Assembly: GCA_014380985.1 (NCBI GenBank)
Contig: JACMIU010000307.1
Location: 1-7,676 of the forward strand
Reading direction: 5' to 3'
DNA length: 7,676 nucleotides
DNA from: Armatimonadota bacterium
Lineage (GTDB): Bacteria > Armatimonadota > Armatimonadia > Armatimonadales > Armatimonadaceae
In this document: piece after piece, positions 1 through 6,561 of the stretch
How positions within the stretch are numbered: position 1 is the first letter of the stretch
Layout of the letters: each line of letters opens with the position of its first letter
Position numbers and translations under genes: made by a program
The notes under the pieces: model-generated
Databases searched by the model: none
What the model was told of the DNA's origin: nothing
Seen by the model: only the letters and a program-made list of their open reading frames with translations

Positions 1-1
1 C

Positions 2-46
2 CCGTACTTCGCCTCGCCGGAATCCTACAGAAAGGAGAGCCATTAA
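2..46 (+). CDS. Possible C-terminal end of an upstream gene (partial)
   Basis: One plus-strand frame is open from the left edge and ends at TAA 44-46, giving a tail that reads PYFASPESYRKESH. The next gene's Shine-Dalgarno (AAAGGAGA, 31-38) would lie inside these last codons, which is common in tightly packed operons. Only 14 codons are visible and the other two plus frames are also open here, so the reading frame is a guess based on a stop just before the next start. No family can be assigned. Confidence 0.25.
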   Translation, partial: PYFASPESYRKESH

Positions 47-50
47 TGCC

Positions 51-302
51 ATGCGATTTTTCCCGCTTAAAACAGCAATGTTTCTCGTCGCGGTGGGCGT
101 GACGTTTGTCGCCGGTTGTACCGAAAAGCCGCAAGCGGAGACAAAGCCTACCGCTCCGGTTTCCACGGCGACCACTGCGACCACGCCGCGAACCAAATCG
201 CTTCCGGGAATGCCCCCGCCTAACCCGGCGGTGGAACACGTCCCCGGTAGCATCATCGGAGCCGACGGTTCCGCACCGGGCGCGGCAACCGCCAAGCCCT
301 GA
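51..302 (+). CDS. Small Pro/Thr/Ala-rich lipoprotein, hypothetical
   Basis: This 83-residue protein has a short N-terminus with Arg2 and Lys7, a hydrophobic core (about residues 9-21) and a lipobox VAGC whose cysteine is residue 23. It should therefore be exported, lipidated and anchored to a membrane. The mature part (about 60 residues) is rich in Pro, Thr and Ala, carries a PGMPPPNPAV stretch and has no recognisable domain. It is probably a flexible tether or spacer. The frame stays open upstream of ATG 51, but starting there puts the lipobox at a normal distance. AAAGGAGA at 31-38 lies 12 bases before ATG 51, somewhat far. It is better placed for ATG 46, but that frame stops after 18 codons. 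The prepilin gene follows after 58 bp on the same strand, so the two may be co-transcribed. Function is unknown. Confidence 0.72.
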   Translation: MRFFPLKTAMFLVAVGVTFVAGCTEKPQAETKPTAPVSTATTATTPRTKSLPGMPPPNPAVEHVPGSIIGADGSAPGAATAKP

Positions 303-360
303 CACTCAATAAACCGGCGGGAATGCTCCTGCCACCGACCAATCGAAGGAAGACCTATCA

Positions 361-1245
361 ATGATGAATCTGAAATCTGCAGGGAAGCGAAACGCCTTCA
401 CCCTAATCGAACTACTGGTAGTGATTGCAATTATCGCTATCCTCGCCGCGATACTGTTTCCCGTGTTCGCCAAAGCCCGTTCCAAGGCGCGGCAAGCCGC
501 CTGTATCTCCAACATGAAGCAGATCGGGCTTGCGTTCATGCAATATGTGCAGGATTACGACGAAACATTGCCCTCGTTTCGTACCGTGCCGACCGGGGGA
601 GATTGGTGGTCGTCCCGTATGCTGACGTGGAAAGATAACGTTCAACCGTACATCAAAAACGGCGGGCGTGATTACAACGGCGGCGTGACGTATACTACCG
701 AAGGCAACGGCGGCGTTTTCCAATGCCCCGAAAATGACCTTGCGTGGGCGTCCGCGCAAACGTGGTTTACCGGTGACAAACCGGGCGATGAAACGTCGCG
801 CTATCCGCGCAGTTATGCCGTCAACAAAAACGCCGGAGTCAACGAAACGAACAAAACCATCTGGCCCGAATGGTGGCCCGGTTCGCCCAGCCCCAGCCAG
901 AACCCCGACAGCGGCGATGGCGGAATCGCCGCGATTGATAAACCGGCAAGCACGATTATGATTGCGGAAAGCCGCATCGCGTTCGGCGACATCAGTTCGG
1001 AGTTTTTGCAGAACCAACTCAAGCCGGACACCGGGCAACCGTGGGGTGACACGGGCTTTAGCATGGTGAAAAGTCACGGCAACCGGATGATCAACTTCGC
1101 GTTCTTCGATGGTCACGTTAAAGCGACCAACGCTCAAGGCTCGGTACGGGACGACCTTTGGGGCTTGTTCGCCCGCTATCCGGGGAATAAGCAACCGCTT
1201 CTGGATAACATGAACACTATCCGTGAGTGGAATCCCGGTTTGTAG
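361..1245 (+). CDS. Prepilin-type N-terminal methylation domain protein (DUF1559-like pseudopilin)
   Basis: This 294-residue protein is made as a prepilin. It has a short basic leader (residues 1-12, KRNA), cleavage expected between Ala12 and Phe13, and the FTLIELL motif with the conserved Glu at position +5 (Glu17). A long hydrophobic helix (about 13-37) should anchor it in the membrane and pack it into a type IV pilus or type II secretion pseudopilus. The [10 protein letters not shown] and [11 protein letters not shown] segments and the YVQDYDE block (residues 62-68) are typical of Armatimonadota copies. The globular domain is rich in Trp, Asn and Gly. Near the end is the family's His-x-Asp-Gly signature, here His239, ten residues, then Asp250-Gly251, followed by HVK. 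The usual residue before the cleavage site is Gly; Ala is less common. The start is set by GAAGGA (345-350) ten bases before ATG 361; ATG 364 is an alternative. A strong terminator follows the stop. Such genes are usually present in many copies, and the role of any single copy is unknown. Confidence 0.9.
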   Translation: MMNLKSAGKRNAFTLIELLVVIAIIAILAAILFPVFAKARSKARQAACISNMKQIGLAFMQYVQDYDETLPSFRTVPTGGDWWSSRMLTWKDNVQPYIKNGGRDYNGGVTYTTEGNGGVFQCPENDLAWASAQTWFTGDKPGDETSRYPRSYAVNKNAGVNETNKTIWPEWWPGSPSPSQNPDSGDGGIAAIDKPASTIMIAESRIAFGDISSEFLQNQLKPDTGQPWGDTGFSMVKSHGNRMINFAFFDGHVKATNAQGSVRDDLWGLFARYPGNKQPLLDNMNTIREWNPGL

Positions 1246-1251
1246 AAACCG

Positions 1252-1289
1252 AAAAAAGCGGTCGGCGATTTCTCGCCGACCGCTTTTTT
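1252..1289. terminator. Bidirectional intrinsic terminator between convergent genes
   Basis: This is a perfect 17-bp inverted repeat (1252-1268 with 1273-1289) around a TTTC loop. The stem core is GCGGTCGGCGA, flanked by six A on the left and six T on the right, so each strand reads as a GC-rich hairpin followed by a U-tract. It starts 6 bases after the prepilin stop and ends 12 bases before the stop of the convergent minus-strand gene at 1302. It should end transcription from both sides. Confidence 0.93.
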
Positions 1290-1301
1290 ATGTTACGAGG
1301 C

Positions 1302-3203
1302 TTACCAGTCTCCTCCGCCGAAGTCGCCCCCTCCGAAGTCGCCGCCCCCGCCATCGTCGCCGAAGCCGAACCCGCCATCGGACGATTGCTCGTTATAGCC
1401 GCCTTGCCCGAAGAAGTCGAAGCCGCCGCTGTTGTCAGGGGTCGCGTCGTACTGCGTTCCGTTGTCGCCACCAAAGCCGCCGCTATCGCTTCCGGCATAG
1501 ACCGGTGCGCCGCCGTAGCCGCCGCCCCAACCACCGTAGCCGTGACCGTAGCCGTAGCCGCCCCAGCCGCCGTAGCCGCCGAAGATGCCGCCGCCGCTAA
1601 ACAGGTATGATAGGGTCATCAGGTTCACGAATGTGCCTAAGCCGCTACCGCCCATGCCATAGCCGCCGTAGTACGAATGGTACGGATCGTAGCCGCGAGA
1701 CTCGTACCACGGCACATAGTTGCCGCGTCCGTCGTCAAAGGCGCGAACGGCGGGCGTTTCGCCACGCATAATCTGCGCCGCTTCGCTCCGCGTTGCCATT
1801 ACGGTACGCTTTTGTCCGTCAATCACCATCGTTACCGGCACAAGTTCCGATTTCGGCATCGGTTGCCCGGAAAAGAACGACACGCCGCGTTCGTTTTTCG
1901 GGATCGCCTCCACCTCGCGTTGCATCCGGTCGGCATCTACTTGCGAACGCAGTTCCTCGACGCGCCGGAACTTGTCGGCGCGGGTCTTGTCGGTGGACAA
2001 ATCGGGGATTTCGGGAACCACCATCGCCACACCCGTACCACCGGTCGCCCGGTCAATATCGGCGCGGCACTGCGCTAAGTCGTCGTGTGCGCTTTCGAGT
2101 GTCGGGAACGCGGCGCGAACCTCGTCCGGTTTTTTCGCCGTCTGCATCATCTGCGTAGCGCGGGTGTATTTTTCATACGCTTGCGTCCGAAGCGCACGGG
2201 CGCGGTCGGCTTCCGCGCCCGCCGGAAGCAGGTCAAGATAGCCGTCCACATACGACAGGTTTTTGAGAACGTCTTGCCGTACCTGCTCCACGGGGGCTTT
2301 GGCGTTGCTCATCTCCGCGCCCTTTTTCAGGTTGTAGAACGCAAACCCGCCGCCCGCGAGGGCGAGCGCACCGACCAGCAAGCCGGAACTGCGCTGAGAG
2401 TCGCTACGTCTATCCGCCGTCACCGAGCCGCCGAACGTTTTCACGGCGATAGGAATCGCCGCGTTCAAGCCGCCCTGCGCGAACGCCGTGGTGACATTGG
2501 CATCTTGGAACGCTTCATTTATCTGCTTCTTTGAGAGCCGCTTCGACACGGCGGAGATCCCTTCCGGTGTCGCCACCACCACCGCGCCGTTCTCGCCTAA
2601 GTCGAGTTGCTTGCGTAAATCTTCCGCGAACGCCGCCCGCGACGGGTACGGGCCAAGCGTCGCAACTACCGCGACTTTAACGATGGTCGGTGCGGTTGCG
2701 CCCGTCGCCGCCTCAATCTTCGCCGTGTCTACTTCGCCCGCAAGGTCGGGATGCACGTAAACGCTACCGGTGCGAAGCGCGTTAATAATCGCGTTCGCTT
2801 CGGCGTTGCCGGTCGCGGCGCGGGAAGCACGGCTTGCGCCGGTTTGCCCGACCTGCGCCGTGCCGCCGATAGAGCGGTACGCTTTCAAAAAGCCCGCGTC
2901 GTCCTTAACCGAGGACAAGCGCGGGTCAAGGCGCAGAACGTTGTCCCACGCCTGTTTCGCGCCCGCCGTGTCGCCGCTCTTTTTCAGAATCTTGCCGAGC
3001 GCGACATACGCCGATGGGTTTTCGGGGGTTTCGCTAACGGCTTTTCGGGCATACTGCTCTGCCGCGACATAGTTGCCGCCTCGGTAGGCGCGGTCGGCGT
3101 CCTCCAGCGGCCCGGCAAAGACCGCCGCCGTGAGCGACAGGGTAACGGCTAAGAGTGCCGGGACCGCGCCCCATTGAAATCTTTTGATGGATAGTTTTTT
3201 CAT
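1302..3203 (-). CDS. Exported TPR/TPM-like protein with glycine-rich tail
   Basis: This 633-residue protein has, in order: a signal peptide (1-30, basic KKLSIKR, hydrophobic core, AVFA end); two to three TPR-like helix pairs (about 31-110, with NYVAAEQYARKA and PSAYVALGKILKKSGDTAGA); a region resembling the TPM (YgcG-type) fold (about 137-262, with GAVVVATPEG and an ISKR-like helix that follows); a membrane helix (273-292); a charged helical segment that may be coiled coil (about 300-435); a small conserved-looking patch (445-490); and a glycine-rich tail (about 504-633). The tail has a Tyr/Trp/His-Gly block and then an Asp/Phe-Gly block ending GGGDFGGGDW. A Gly-rich C-terminus ending in an aromatic residue is also typical of TPM proteins, which supports that assignment, although the TPM match is by eye. 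TPM proteins act at the envelope, for example in photosystem repair or as phosphatases, but the role here is unknown. The Shine-Dalgarno is weak (GGA followed by an A-run). It is convergent with the prepilin and divergent from the hydrolase. Confidence 0.85.
   Translation of the reverse strand: MKKLSIKRFQWGAVPALLAVTLSLTAAVFAGPLEDADRAYRGGNYVAAEQYARKAVSETPENPSAYVALGKILKKSGDTAGAKQAWDNVLRLDPRLSSVKDDAGFLKAYRSIGGTAQVGQTGASRASRAATGNAEANAIINALRTGSVYVHPDLAGEVDTAKIEAATGATAPTIVKVAVVATLGPYPSRAAFAEDLRKQLDLGENGAVVVATPEGISAVSKRLSKKQINEAFQDANVTTAFAQGGLNAAIPIAVKTFGGSVTADRRSDSQRSSGLLVGALALAGGGFAFYNLKKGAEMSNAKAPVEQVRQDVLKNLSYVDGYLDLLPAGAEADRARALRTQAYEKYTRATQMMQTAKKPDEVRAAFPTLESAHDDLAQCRADIDRATGGTGVAMVVPEIPDLSTDKTRADKFRRVEELRSQVDADRMQREVEAIPKNERGVSFFSGQPMPKSELVPVTMVIDGQKRTVMATRSEAAQIMRGETPAVRAFDDGRGNYVPWYESRGYDPYHSYYGGYGMGGSGLGTFVNLMTLSYLFSGGGIFGGYGGWGGYGYGHGYGGWGGGYGGAPVYAGSDSGGFGGDNGTQYDATPDNSGGFDFFGQGGYNEQSSDGGFGFGDDGGGGDFGGGDFGGGDW
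1317..1700 (-). repeat. Low-complexity Gly-codon-rich tract
   Basis: This DNA encodes most of the glycine-rich tail of the TPM-like protein and is dominated by GCC/CCG triplets as read on the plus strand. It contains short imperfect tandem units, for example ccgaagtcgcc at 1318-1328 and again at 1333-1343, a period of 15 bases. Such tracts tend to vary in length between strains, and they produce long Arg-rich or Ala-rich false frames on the other strand. Confidence 0.6.
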
Positions 3204-3306
3204 GTTTTTTCCGCGACACGTATGTCGCCACTTCGCACAGGAAATATCGGTACACTATTACTGACCCGCTAAGCGCGATTTGGTTACATTCGTACCGCTT
3301 CCACAG

Positions 3307-3314
3307 TATATACG
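3307..3314 (+). promoter_or_regulatory. Weak TATA-like -10 box for the hydrolase gene
   Basis: The stretch TATATACG lies 7 bases before ATG 3322, in a divergent intergenic region of 118 bp. A candidate -35 (GTTACA, 3283-3288, four of six matches to TTGACA) is 18 bp upstream of TATATA. No Shine-Dalgarno is visible before ATG 3322, so a leaderless or very short-leader message is possible. The match is weaker than the two boxes at 5222 and 6045. Confidence 0.3.
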
Positions 3315-3321
3315 TTTAATA

Positions 3322-4329
3322 ATGGATACCCGTTTCCCGAACCTTCTATGCGCCGCGTTATTTGCGGCGTTGCCCGCAGTCGGTTGCTGCGAGCAATCGC
3401 CGAAACCGACGGCAACCGCGCCCGCGAAAAAAAACGAGACATTGGCGGGCGTCGTCTACAACCCGTCCGCGTCGCTTGATGCCGCCGTTAAGCCGTTCTT
3501 CGACCCCGCCAAACCGCCCCGCGAGGCGCGAACCTTTCGCGTAACGTACAAAGGCGCGGACAACGGCACGGTTCCCGCGCTATTCACTGCGCCCGGCGAC
3601 GGACGCGGCGCGGTGAAACGCCTCCCCGTGGTGGTCATTATTCACGGTTTGGGCGGGCGCAAGGAAGACACGCTTTTGCTGTCGGTCGCGTTGGCGCGGC
3701 GCGGCTATGCCTCGTTTGCTATTGATTTAGCGGCGCACGGCGAACGCGCCGGAAGCACGAATATCGCCGATATGACGCTGGTGGAATCGCGGCAATCCGC
3801 CGCCGTTTCCATCACCGATTTGCGGCGCGGTTTGGATTATCTGCAAACCCGACCCGACGTGGACGGCGGGCGCGTCGGCTTGGTCGGGATTTCGCTCGGC
3901 GGGATTTACGGCGGCGTTTTCGCCGGACTCGACAAGCGAGTCGGGGCGACCGCGCTCTGGTCGGCGGGCGGCGATTGGGGCAAACTGCTCACCGAAAGCC
4001 AGCAACGCTTTGCGGTCGCACGGCGTGAGCGCGGAAAAGTCCCGGACGCCGCCACGGTCGAATCGGTGATGCGCGACGTGGATCCGCTGACGTATGCGGC
4101 ACGAATCACGCCGCGCCCGCTTCTTCTGCTCGCCGGAACGCAGGACACCATCGTGCCGAACGCTTGCACCGATGCCCTGTTTGACGCGGCAAAGGAGCCG
4201 AAAACGCTGGAGCGATTGCCCGGCGGTCACGTCCCCGACCCGCGCACCCTGACAGTTCGCACAATGGACTTTTTCGACCGGGTACTAAAACCGAAATCCG
4301 TTAACGCCGCCGTGAAATTGCGTAAATAA
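3322..4329 (+). CDS. Exported alpha/beta hydrolase (dienelactone hydrolase/acyl-esterase type)
   Basis: This 335-residue protein has a signal peptide followed by an alpha/beta hydrolase fold. The visible motifs are the oxyanion-hole HGLGG (residues 108-112), the nucleophile elbow GISLG with Ser191, the acid Asp275 in GTQDTIVP, and His303 in GGHVPDP, so the catalytic triad is complete and correctly ordered. The AIDLAAHGERAG segment and the RRGLDYL helix before the nucleophile are typical of dienelactone hydrolase and acetyl-xylan-esterase-like families. It probably cleaves an ester or peptide-like bond outside the cytoplasm, but the substrate cannot be inferred. The N-terminus reads PAVGCCEQ after the hydrophobic segment, so it may be a lipoprotein, although Ala at -3 is not ideal. 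ATG 3322 was chosen because it puts the signal peptide at the N-terminus. A TTG at 3280 would add 14 residues, and neither start has a clear Shine-Dalgarno. The 3' end overlaps the convergent gene by 29 bp. Confidence 0.88.
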   Translation: MDTRFPNLLCAALFAALPAVGCCEQSPKPTATAPAKKNETLAGVVYNPSASLDAAVKPFFDPAKPPREARTFRVTYKGADNGTVPALFTAPGDGRGAVKRLPVVVIIHGLGGRKEDTLLLSVALARRGYASFAIDLAAHGERAGSTNIADMTLVESRQSAAVSITDLRRGLDYLQTRPDVDGGRVGLVGISLGGIYGGVFAGLDKRVGATALWSAGGDWGKLLTESQQRFAVARRERGKVPDAATVESVMRDVDPLTYAARITPRPLLLLAGTQDTIVPNACTDALFDAAKEPKTLERLPGGHVPDPRTLTVRTMDFFDRVLKPKSVNAAVKLRK

Positions 4330-4852
4330 GCGTCGCCACGGTCACTACTGCGCTAAACAACGCCCCGTATTTAATCAAAGCCGTGTTGACATACGCCTCT
4401 TTGAAGTCAACCGGGGTGATTTCCACCTTTAGATGCGGGTTGAGCCGGTTTAGCAATATGTTCGCCGGGGCGATGGCGACCGTCACGGAATACGTTTCGC
4501 CGCGTGTCGCCGGAAACTTCGTCAGCGTCGAATATATCTTTTTGCCAAAACCGCCGCCCCCTCCCGGATTGCCAATTTGTTCTCCGTTCCCGTCCCGCAC
4601 GGTGCAGGAGGCGACGTTTGCACGTAGCGGTTCGCCGAAAGACGAATCATCCGTGGGGCGGTTGCTTTCGACTTCGGCGTAATAGGTCGTTGTTTTGTCG
4701 GCACGAAACGTCGCGGTGTAGGAACGTGCCTTCTCAAAGGAGATAGGCATTCGTACCGGCGTCCAATCGTACTGCCGGAAAACGCGGACTGACCAAACGT
4801 ACAGCGCAACGGTTAATGTGAGAAAGAACGCAGGTATGAAGTATCGGTTCAT
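4301..4852 (-). CDS. Hypothetical two-helix membrane protein
   Basis: This 183-residue protein has a membrane helix near each end (about 5-24 and 156-179). Between them is a domain of about 130 residues, probably beta-rich, that should lie outside the cytoplasm. The tail RRR fits a cytoplasmic C-terminus. The middle has alternating strand-like segments (ARSYTATFRADKT, TYYAEVES, ETYSVTVAIAP, PHLKVEITP) and a glycine loop (GNPGGGGGFG, 94-103). It looks like a beta-sandwich sensor or binding domain, but I recognise no family. AAAGGAT (4859-4865 on the reverse strand) gives a well-spaced Shine-Dalgarno before the ATG. It lies 30 bp downstream of the small acidic protein on the same strand and is probably co-transcribed with it. 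Confidence 0.75.
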   Translation of the reverse strand: MNRYFIPAFFLTLTVALYVWSVRVFRQYDWTPVRMPISFEKARSYTATFRADKTTTYYAEVESNRPTDDSSFGEPLRANVASCTVRDGNGEQIGNPGGGGGFGKKIYSTLTKFPATRGETYSVTVAIAPANILLNRLNPHLKVEITPVDFKEAYVNTALIKYGALFSAVVTVATLIYAISRRR

Positions 4853-4882
4853 GGAATAATCCTTTACAGAGGCGGCAAGAAA

Positions 4883-5215
4883 TTATGGTTCGTCGTCGAA
4901 CGGTTCATCGGAATAGCGGAACCATGCGTCATCGCCGACGATATGAAGCAAAAACTCGGCGACTGGCACGCCTTCCGGCGCGACCAGTTGTACACCGTCC
5001 GCTTTCATCTGCTCGTAGGCGGCGTCTAACGCTTCGTAGTCGACTTCAGGTTCGTCTTCCATCGCCCGGCGGTCGCTCTCGAAATAGTCCGCGACCAACG
5101 CGAAATGCTCCGTGCGTTCCACCGTGCCATAAATCCACGGAAAGTCGTGGTCGGTGGGCGTGATCGTTGCCAGTTCTAAGTCGCCTTTGACCAGCCGCCA
5201 GTCTTTGTTATCCAT
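4883..5215 (-). CDS. Small acidic conserved hypothetical protein
   Basis: This 110-residue protein is soluble, with no signal peptide or membrane segment. It is strongly acidic, with an EDEPEVDYEALDAAYEQ stretch (about 53-69) and a DEPFDDEP end. The N-terminal pattern WRLVKGDLELATITPTDHDFPW-IYG resembles small bacterial proteins in which a Gly-Asp turn and a D-x-PW motif begin a short beta-rich fold. This is recalled family resemblance and no function is known for them. The gene has no Shine-Dalgarno; instead TATACT sits 6 bp before the ATG (see the promoter entry). It is 22 bp downstream of the permease and 30 bp upstream of the membrane protein, all on one strand. Confidence 0.75.
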   Translation of the reverse strand: MDNKDWRLVKGDLELATITPTDHDFPWIYGTVERTEHFALVADYFESDRRAMEDEPEVDYEALDAAYEQMKADGVQLVAPEGVPVAEFLLHIVGDDAWFRYSDEPFDDEP

Positions 5216-5221
5216 GACGGT

Positions 5222-5227
5222 AGTATA
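5222..5227 (-). promoter_or_regulatory. -10 box TATACT, probable leaderless promoter
   Basis: Read on the minus strand, TATACT (five of six matches to TATAAT) ends 6 bases before ATG 5215. With standard -10 spacing the transcript would start at the A of the ATG. There is no Shine-Dalgarno between them and no convincing -35 box. The same geometry occurs at 6045-6050. Confidence 0.5.
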
Positions 5228-5237
5228 GCCGATTGGT

Positions 5238-6038
5238 TCACGAACTCGCCGACGTGTATGAGCGCGTCGCGTATTGCCAGAAAAGGTTGGCGAAAAGGAG
5301 AAACACCGCGGCGATTAGTGCCGAGGCGAGCAGGGCAGGGAGGGCGTCGCGCTTGCCAAGCAACACGCTTGCCGGAATCGCGGCGACAAACGCGAGCGGA
5401 ATCACGAACGAGATGAAAAAGCGCATCAAGGCGGGGAAAATATCGGGGGGGTAGCGAGCAATAAAAACCACGGTGTCGGTTAGCGCGGTCAGGTTGTCAA
5501 TCCGCACCAACCAGAACGAGAGCGTCATCAGCAAAAGTTGAATCGAATACAGCGTGACCAAGCCGAGGATGACCAGCACGAGCCACGCCCCGACCTGCGC
5601 CATGGTCGGCGACAGGTGTAACAGCCACACTGAATAGCCGAGAACACCAACCGCGCCGAACAAAGAGCCGAGTTCGTCGAGCGACAGATACCGCGCCGAC
5701 ACGTAAAAAAGCGACGGAACCGGTTTCGTCAGCACAAAGTCCATCGTCCCCATTCGCACCAGTTCGGGGATTTTCGACAGGTTTTGCGTGAACAGAATAT
5801 CCATCAGCGAGCGCACGAGGATAAACGTGCCAAAGAGTAGGAAGATTTGCCCTTCCGTCCACGTGCCAACGGCGTTGGTGTTGTTGAAGATAATCTTCAG
5901 AAACAGCACGAACGACACGAGCCACCCGACATTGGTGAATACCTTTGCCCAGAAGTTGGCACGAAACTCTAACTCGCGTACCAGATTGTTGCGAGCGAAC
6001 ACGCGGTACAGGCGCAGGTAGCGGGCAAAATCGGCCAT
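5238..6038 (-). CDS. ABC-2 family transporter permease (PF06182-like)
   Basis: This 266-residue integral membrane protein has about six hydrophobic segments (roughly 33-50, 66-84, 124-142, 148-175, 204-226, 234-256). It carries the marks of the ABC-2 family typical of DUF990-type permeases: an N-terminal amphipathic ARYLRLYRVFARN-type segment, the cytoplasmic RMGTMDFVLTKPVP motif (96-108), and RYPPDIFP (195-202) before the last two helices with the IPASVLLG motif. It should form half of an exporter membrane domain. Such systems normally have an adjacent ATPase and a second permease, but neither is in this window. A GTG at 6059 would add seven residues and overlap the endonuclease V gene by 14 bp. 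ATG 6038 is preferred because a perfect TATAAT box lies 6 bp before it and no Shine-Dalgarno supports either start. The substrate is unknown. Confidence 0.88.
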   Translation of the reverse strand: MADFARYLRLYRVFARNNLVRELEFRANFWAKVFTNVGWLVSFVLFLKIIFNNTNAVGTWTEGQIFLLFGTFILVRSLMDILFTQNLSKIPELVRMGTMDFVLTKPVPSLFYVSARYLSLDELGSLFGAVGVLGYSVWLLHLSPTMAQVGAWLVLVILGLVTLYSIQLLLMTLSFWLVRIDNLTALTDTVVFIARYPPDIFPALMRFFISFVIPLAFVAAIPASVLLGKRDALPALLASALIAAVFLLFANLFWQYATRSYTSASS

Positions 6039-6044
6039 AGCGCG

Positions 6045-6050
6045 ATTATA
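6045..6050 (-). promoter_or_regulatory. -10 box TATAAT overlapping a stop codon, probable leaderless promoter
   Basis: Read on the minus strand this is a perfect TATAAT that contains the TAA stop of the endonuclease V gene (6046-6048). Six bases separate it from ATG 6038, so standard spacing would start the RNA at the A of the permease start codon. No -35 match and no extended -10 TG are visible. Confidence 0.55.
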
Positions 6051-6561
6051 CCGCGCCACGGCACAGGGTATCGGTGCGCTTAATCAGCGTCGGCAATCGG
6101 AACGCGCCGTGCATGGTTCGCACCGCTTCTGCGGCATCCGAAAGCGGCATTCCTGCCGCCGAAACGTAGAGCGGGCGAGTCGCGCCGCCGCGCCGAACTT
6201 CCGCCATCGGTTCCGCGCCGGGAAACAGGGTTTTCGCCACCCCGACCACGGCGACGCTTCCTGCTTTATTTTCGTTAAGCGCGGTGAACAGGTGCGCCCC
6301 CAGCCCCGGCGTGTCGGTGTCGCCGAGCCACACATAGCCATCCACCACGCAAACGGTCGGCGGCGCGGGCAGGGTCGCCAGCACCGCTAAAAGGCACGGC
6401 AACTCGCGCCGGTAGAACTGCCCCGGCACATACGCTCCGACGTTAGAAACCTGCACGGTGTATTCGCCCACCGGTGCGGTATCGCCGAAACCATGCGCGG
6501 TCACGCAAGCGGCGACAGCGGTATCGTTTTCGCGGTAGTCAACATCCAGAATGGCTATCAT
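6046..6561 (-). CDS. nfi: Endonuclease V-family protein (short form)
   Basis: Endonuclease V nicks nucleic acid near deaminated bases, chiefly inosine, to begin repair; some family members act on RNA. This 171-residue protein keeps the core motifs: ILDVDY with Asp6, AYVPGQFYRREL with the Y-V-P-G wedge (44-47) and Glu53, VVDG with Asp74, and GVAKT with Lys110. These match the metal-binding acids and the lysine of characterised enzymes. The later PLYVSAAG and MHGAFRLPTL segments fit the family. It is shorter than the 220-odd residues of the E. coli enzyme and lacks the N-terminal helices before the first Asp. It resembles a compact subgroup with D-V-x-Y and MHG-x-x-R-x-P-T-L motifs, recalled rather than searched. 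The start is fixed by ATGA (6558-6561), which overlaps the stop of the upstream SUKH gene. A longer frame starting at 6669 is rejected because its extra residues are antisense-like sequence inside that gene. Activity is not proven. Confidence 0.85.
   Translation of the reverse strand: MIAILDVDYRENDTAVAACVTAHGFGDTAPVGEYTVQVSNVGAYVPGQFYRRELPCLLAVLATLPAPPTVCVVDGYVWLGDTDTPGLGAHLFTALNENKAGSVAVVGVAKTLFPGAEPMAEVRRGGATRPLYVSAAGMPLSDAAEAVRTMHGAFRLPTLIKRTDTLCRGAV

Noticed and set aside
46..102. ATG 46 as start of a small peptide, with TAATG overlap and better Shine-Dalgarno spacing
   Set aside because: The frame closes after 18 codons with no feature, whereas ATG 51 opens a protein with a proper signal peptide and lipobox.
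412..1194. Long minus-strand open frame (260 codons) opposite the prepilin
   Set aside because: It is the antisense shadow of a clear prepilin gene in GC-rich DNA, has no recognisable motif and has no ribosome binding site.
1223..1610. Arg-rich and Ala-rich plus-strand frames opposite the glycine-rich tail
   Set aside because: They arise from reading the GCC/CCG-rich repeat codons in other frames. Their low-complexity composition mirrors the repeat rather than a protein.
1677..3152. Several plus-strand frames of 90-173 codons opposite the TPM-like gene
   Set aside because: All are antisense to a protein with coherent domains, and their Arg-rich composition is typical of shadow frames.
3727..4230. 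Minus-strand frame of 167 codons inside the hydrolase gene
   Set aside because: The plus strand encodes an intact Ser-Asp-His hydrolase over the same bases, and the minus frame shows no motif.
5497..5925. Minus-strand frame of 142 codons inside the permease
   Set aside because: It is a shifted frame within a gene that has matching permease motifs and membrane segments.
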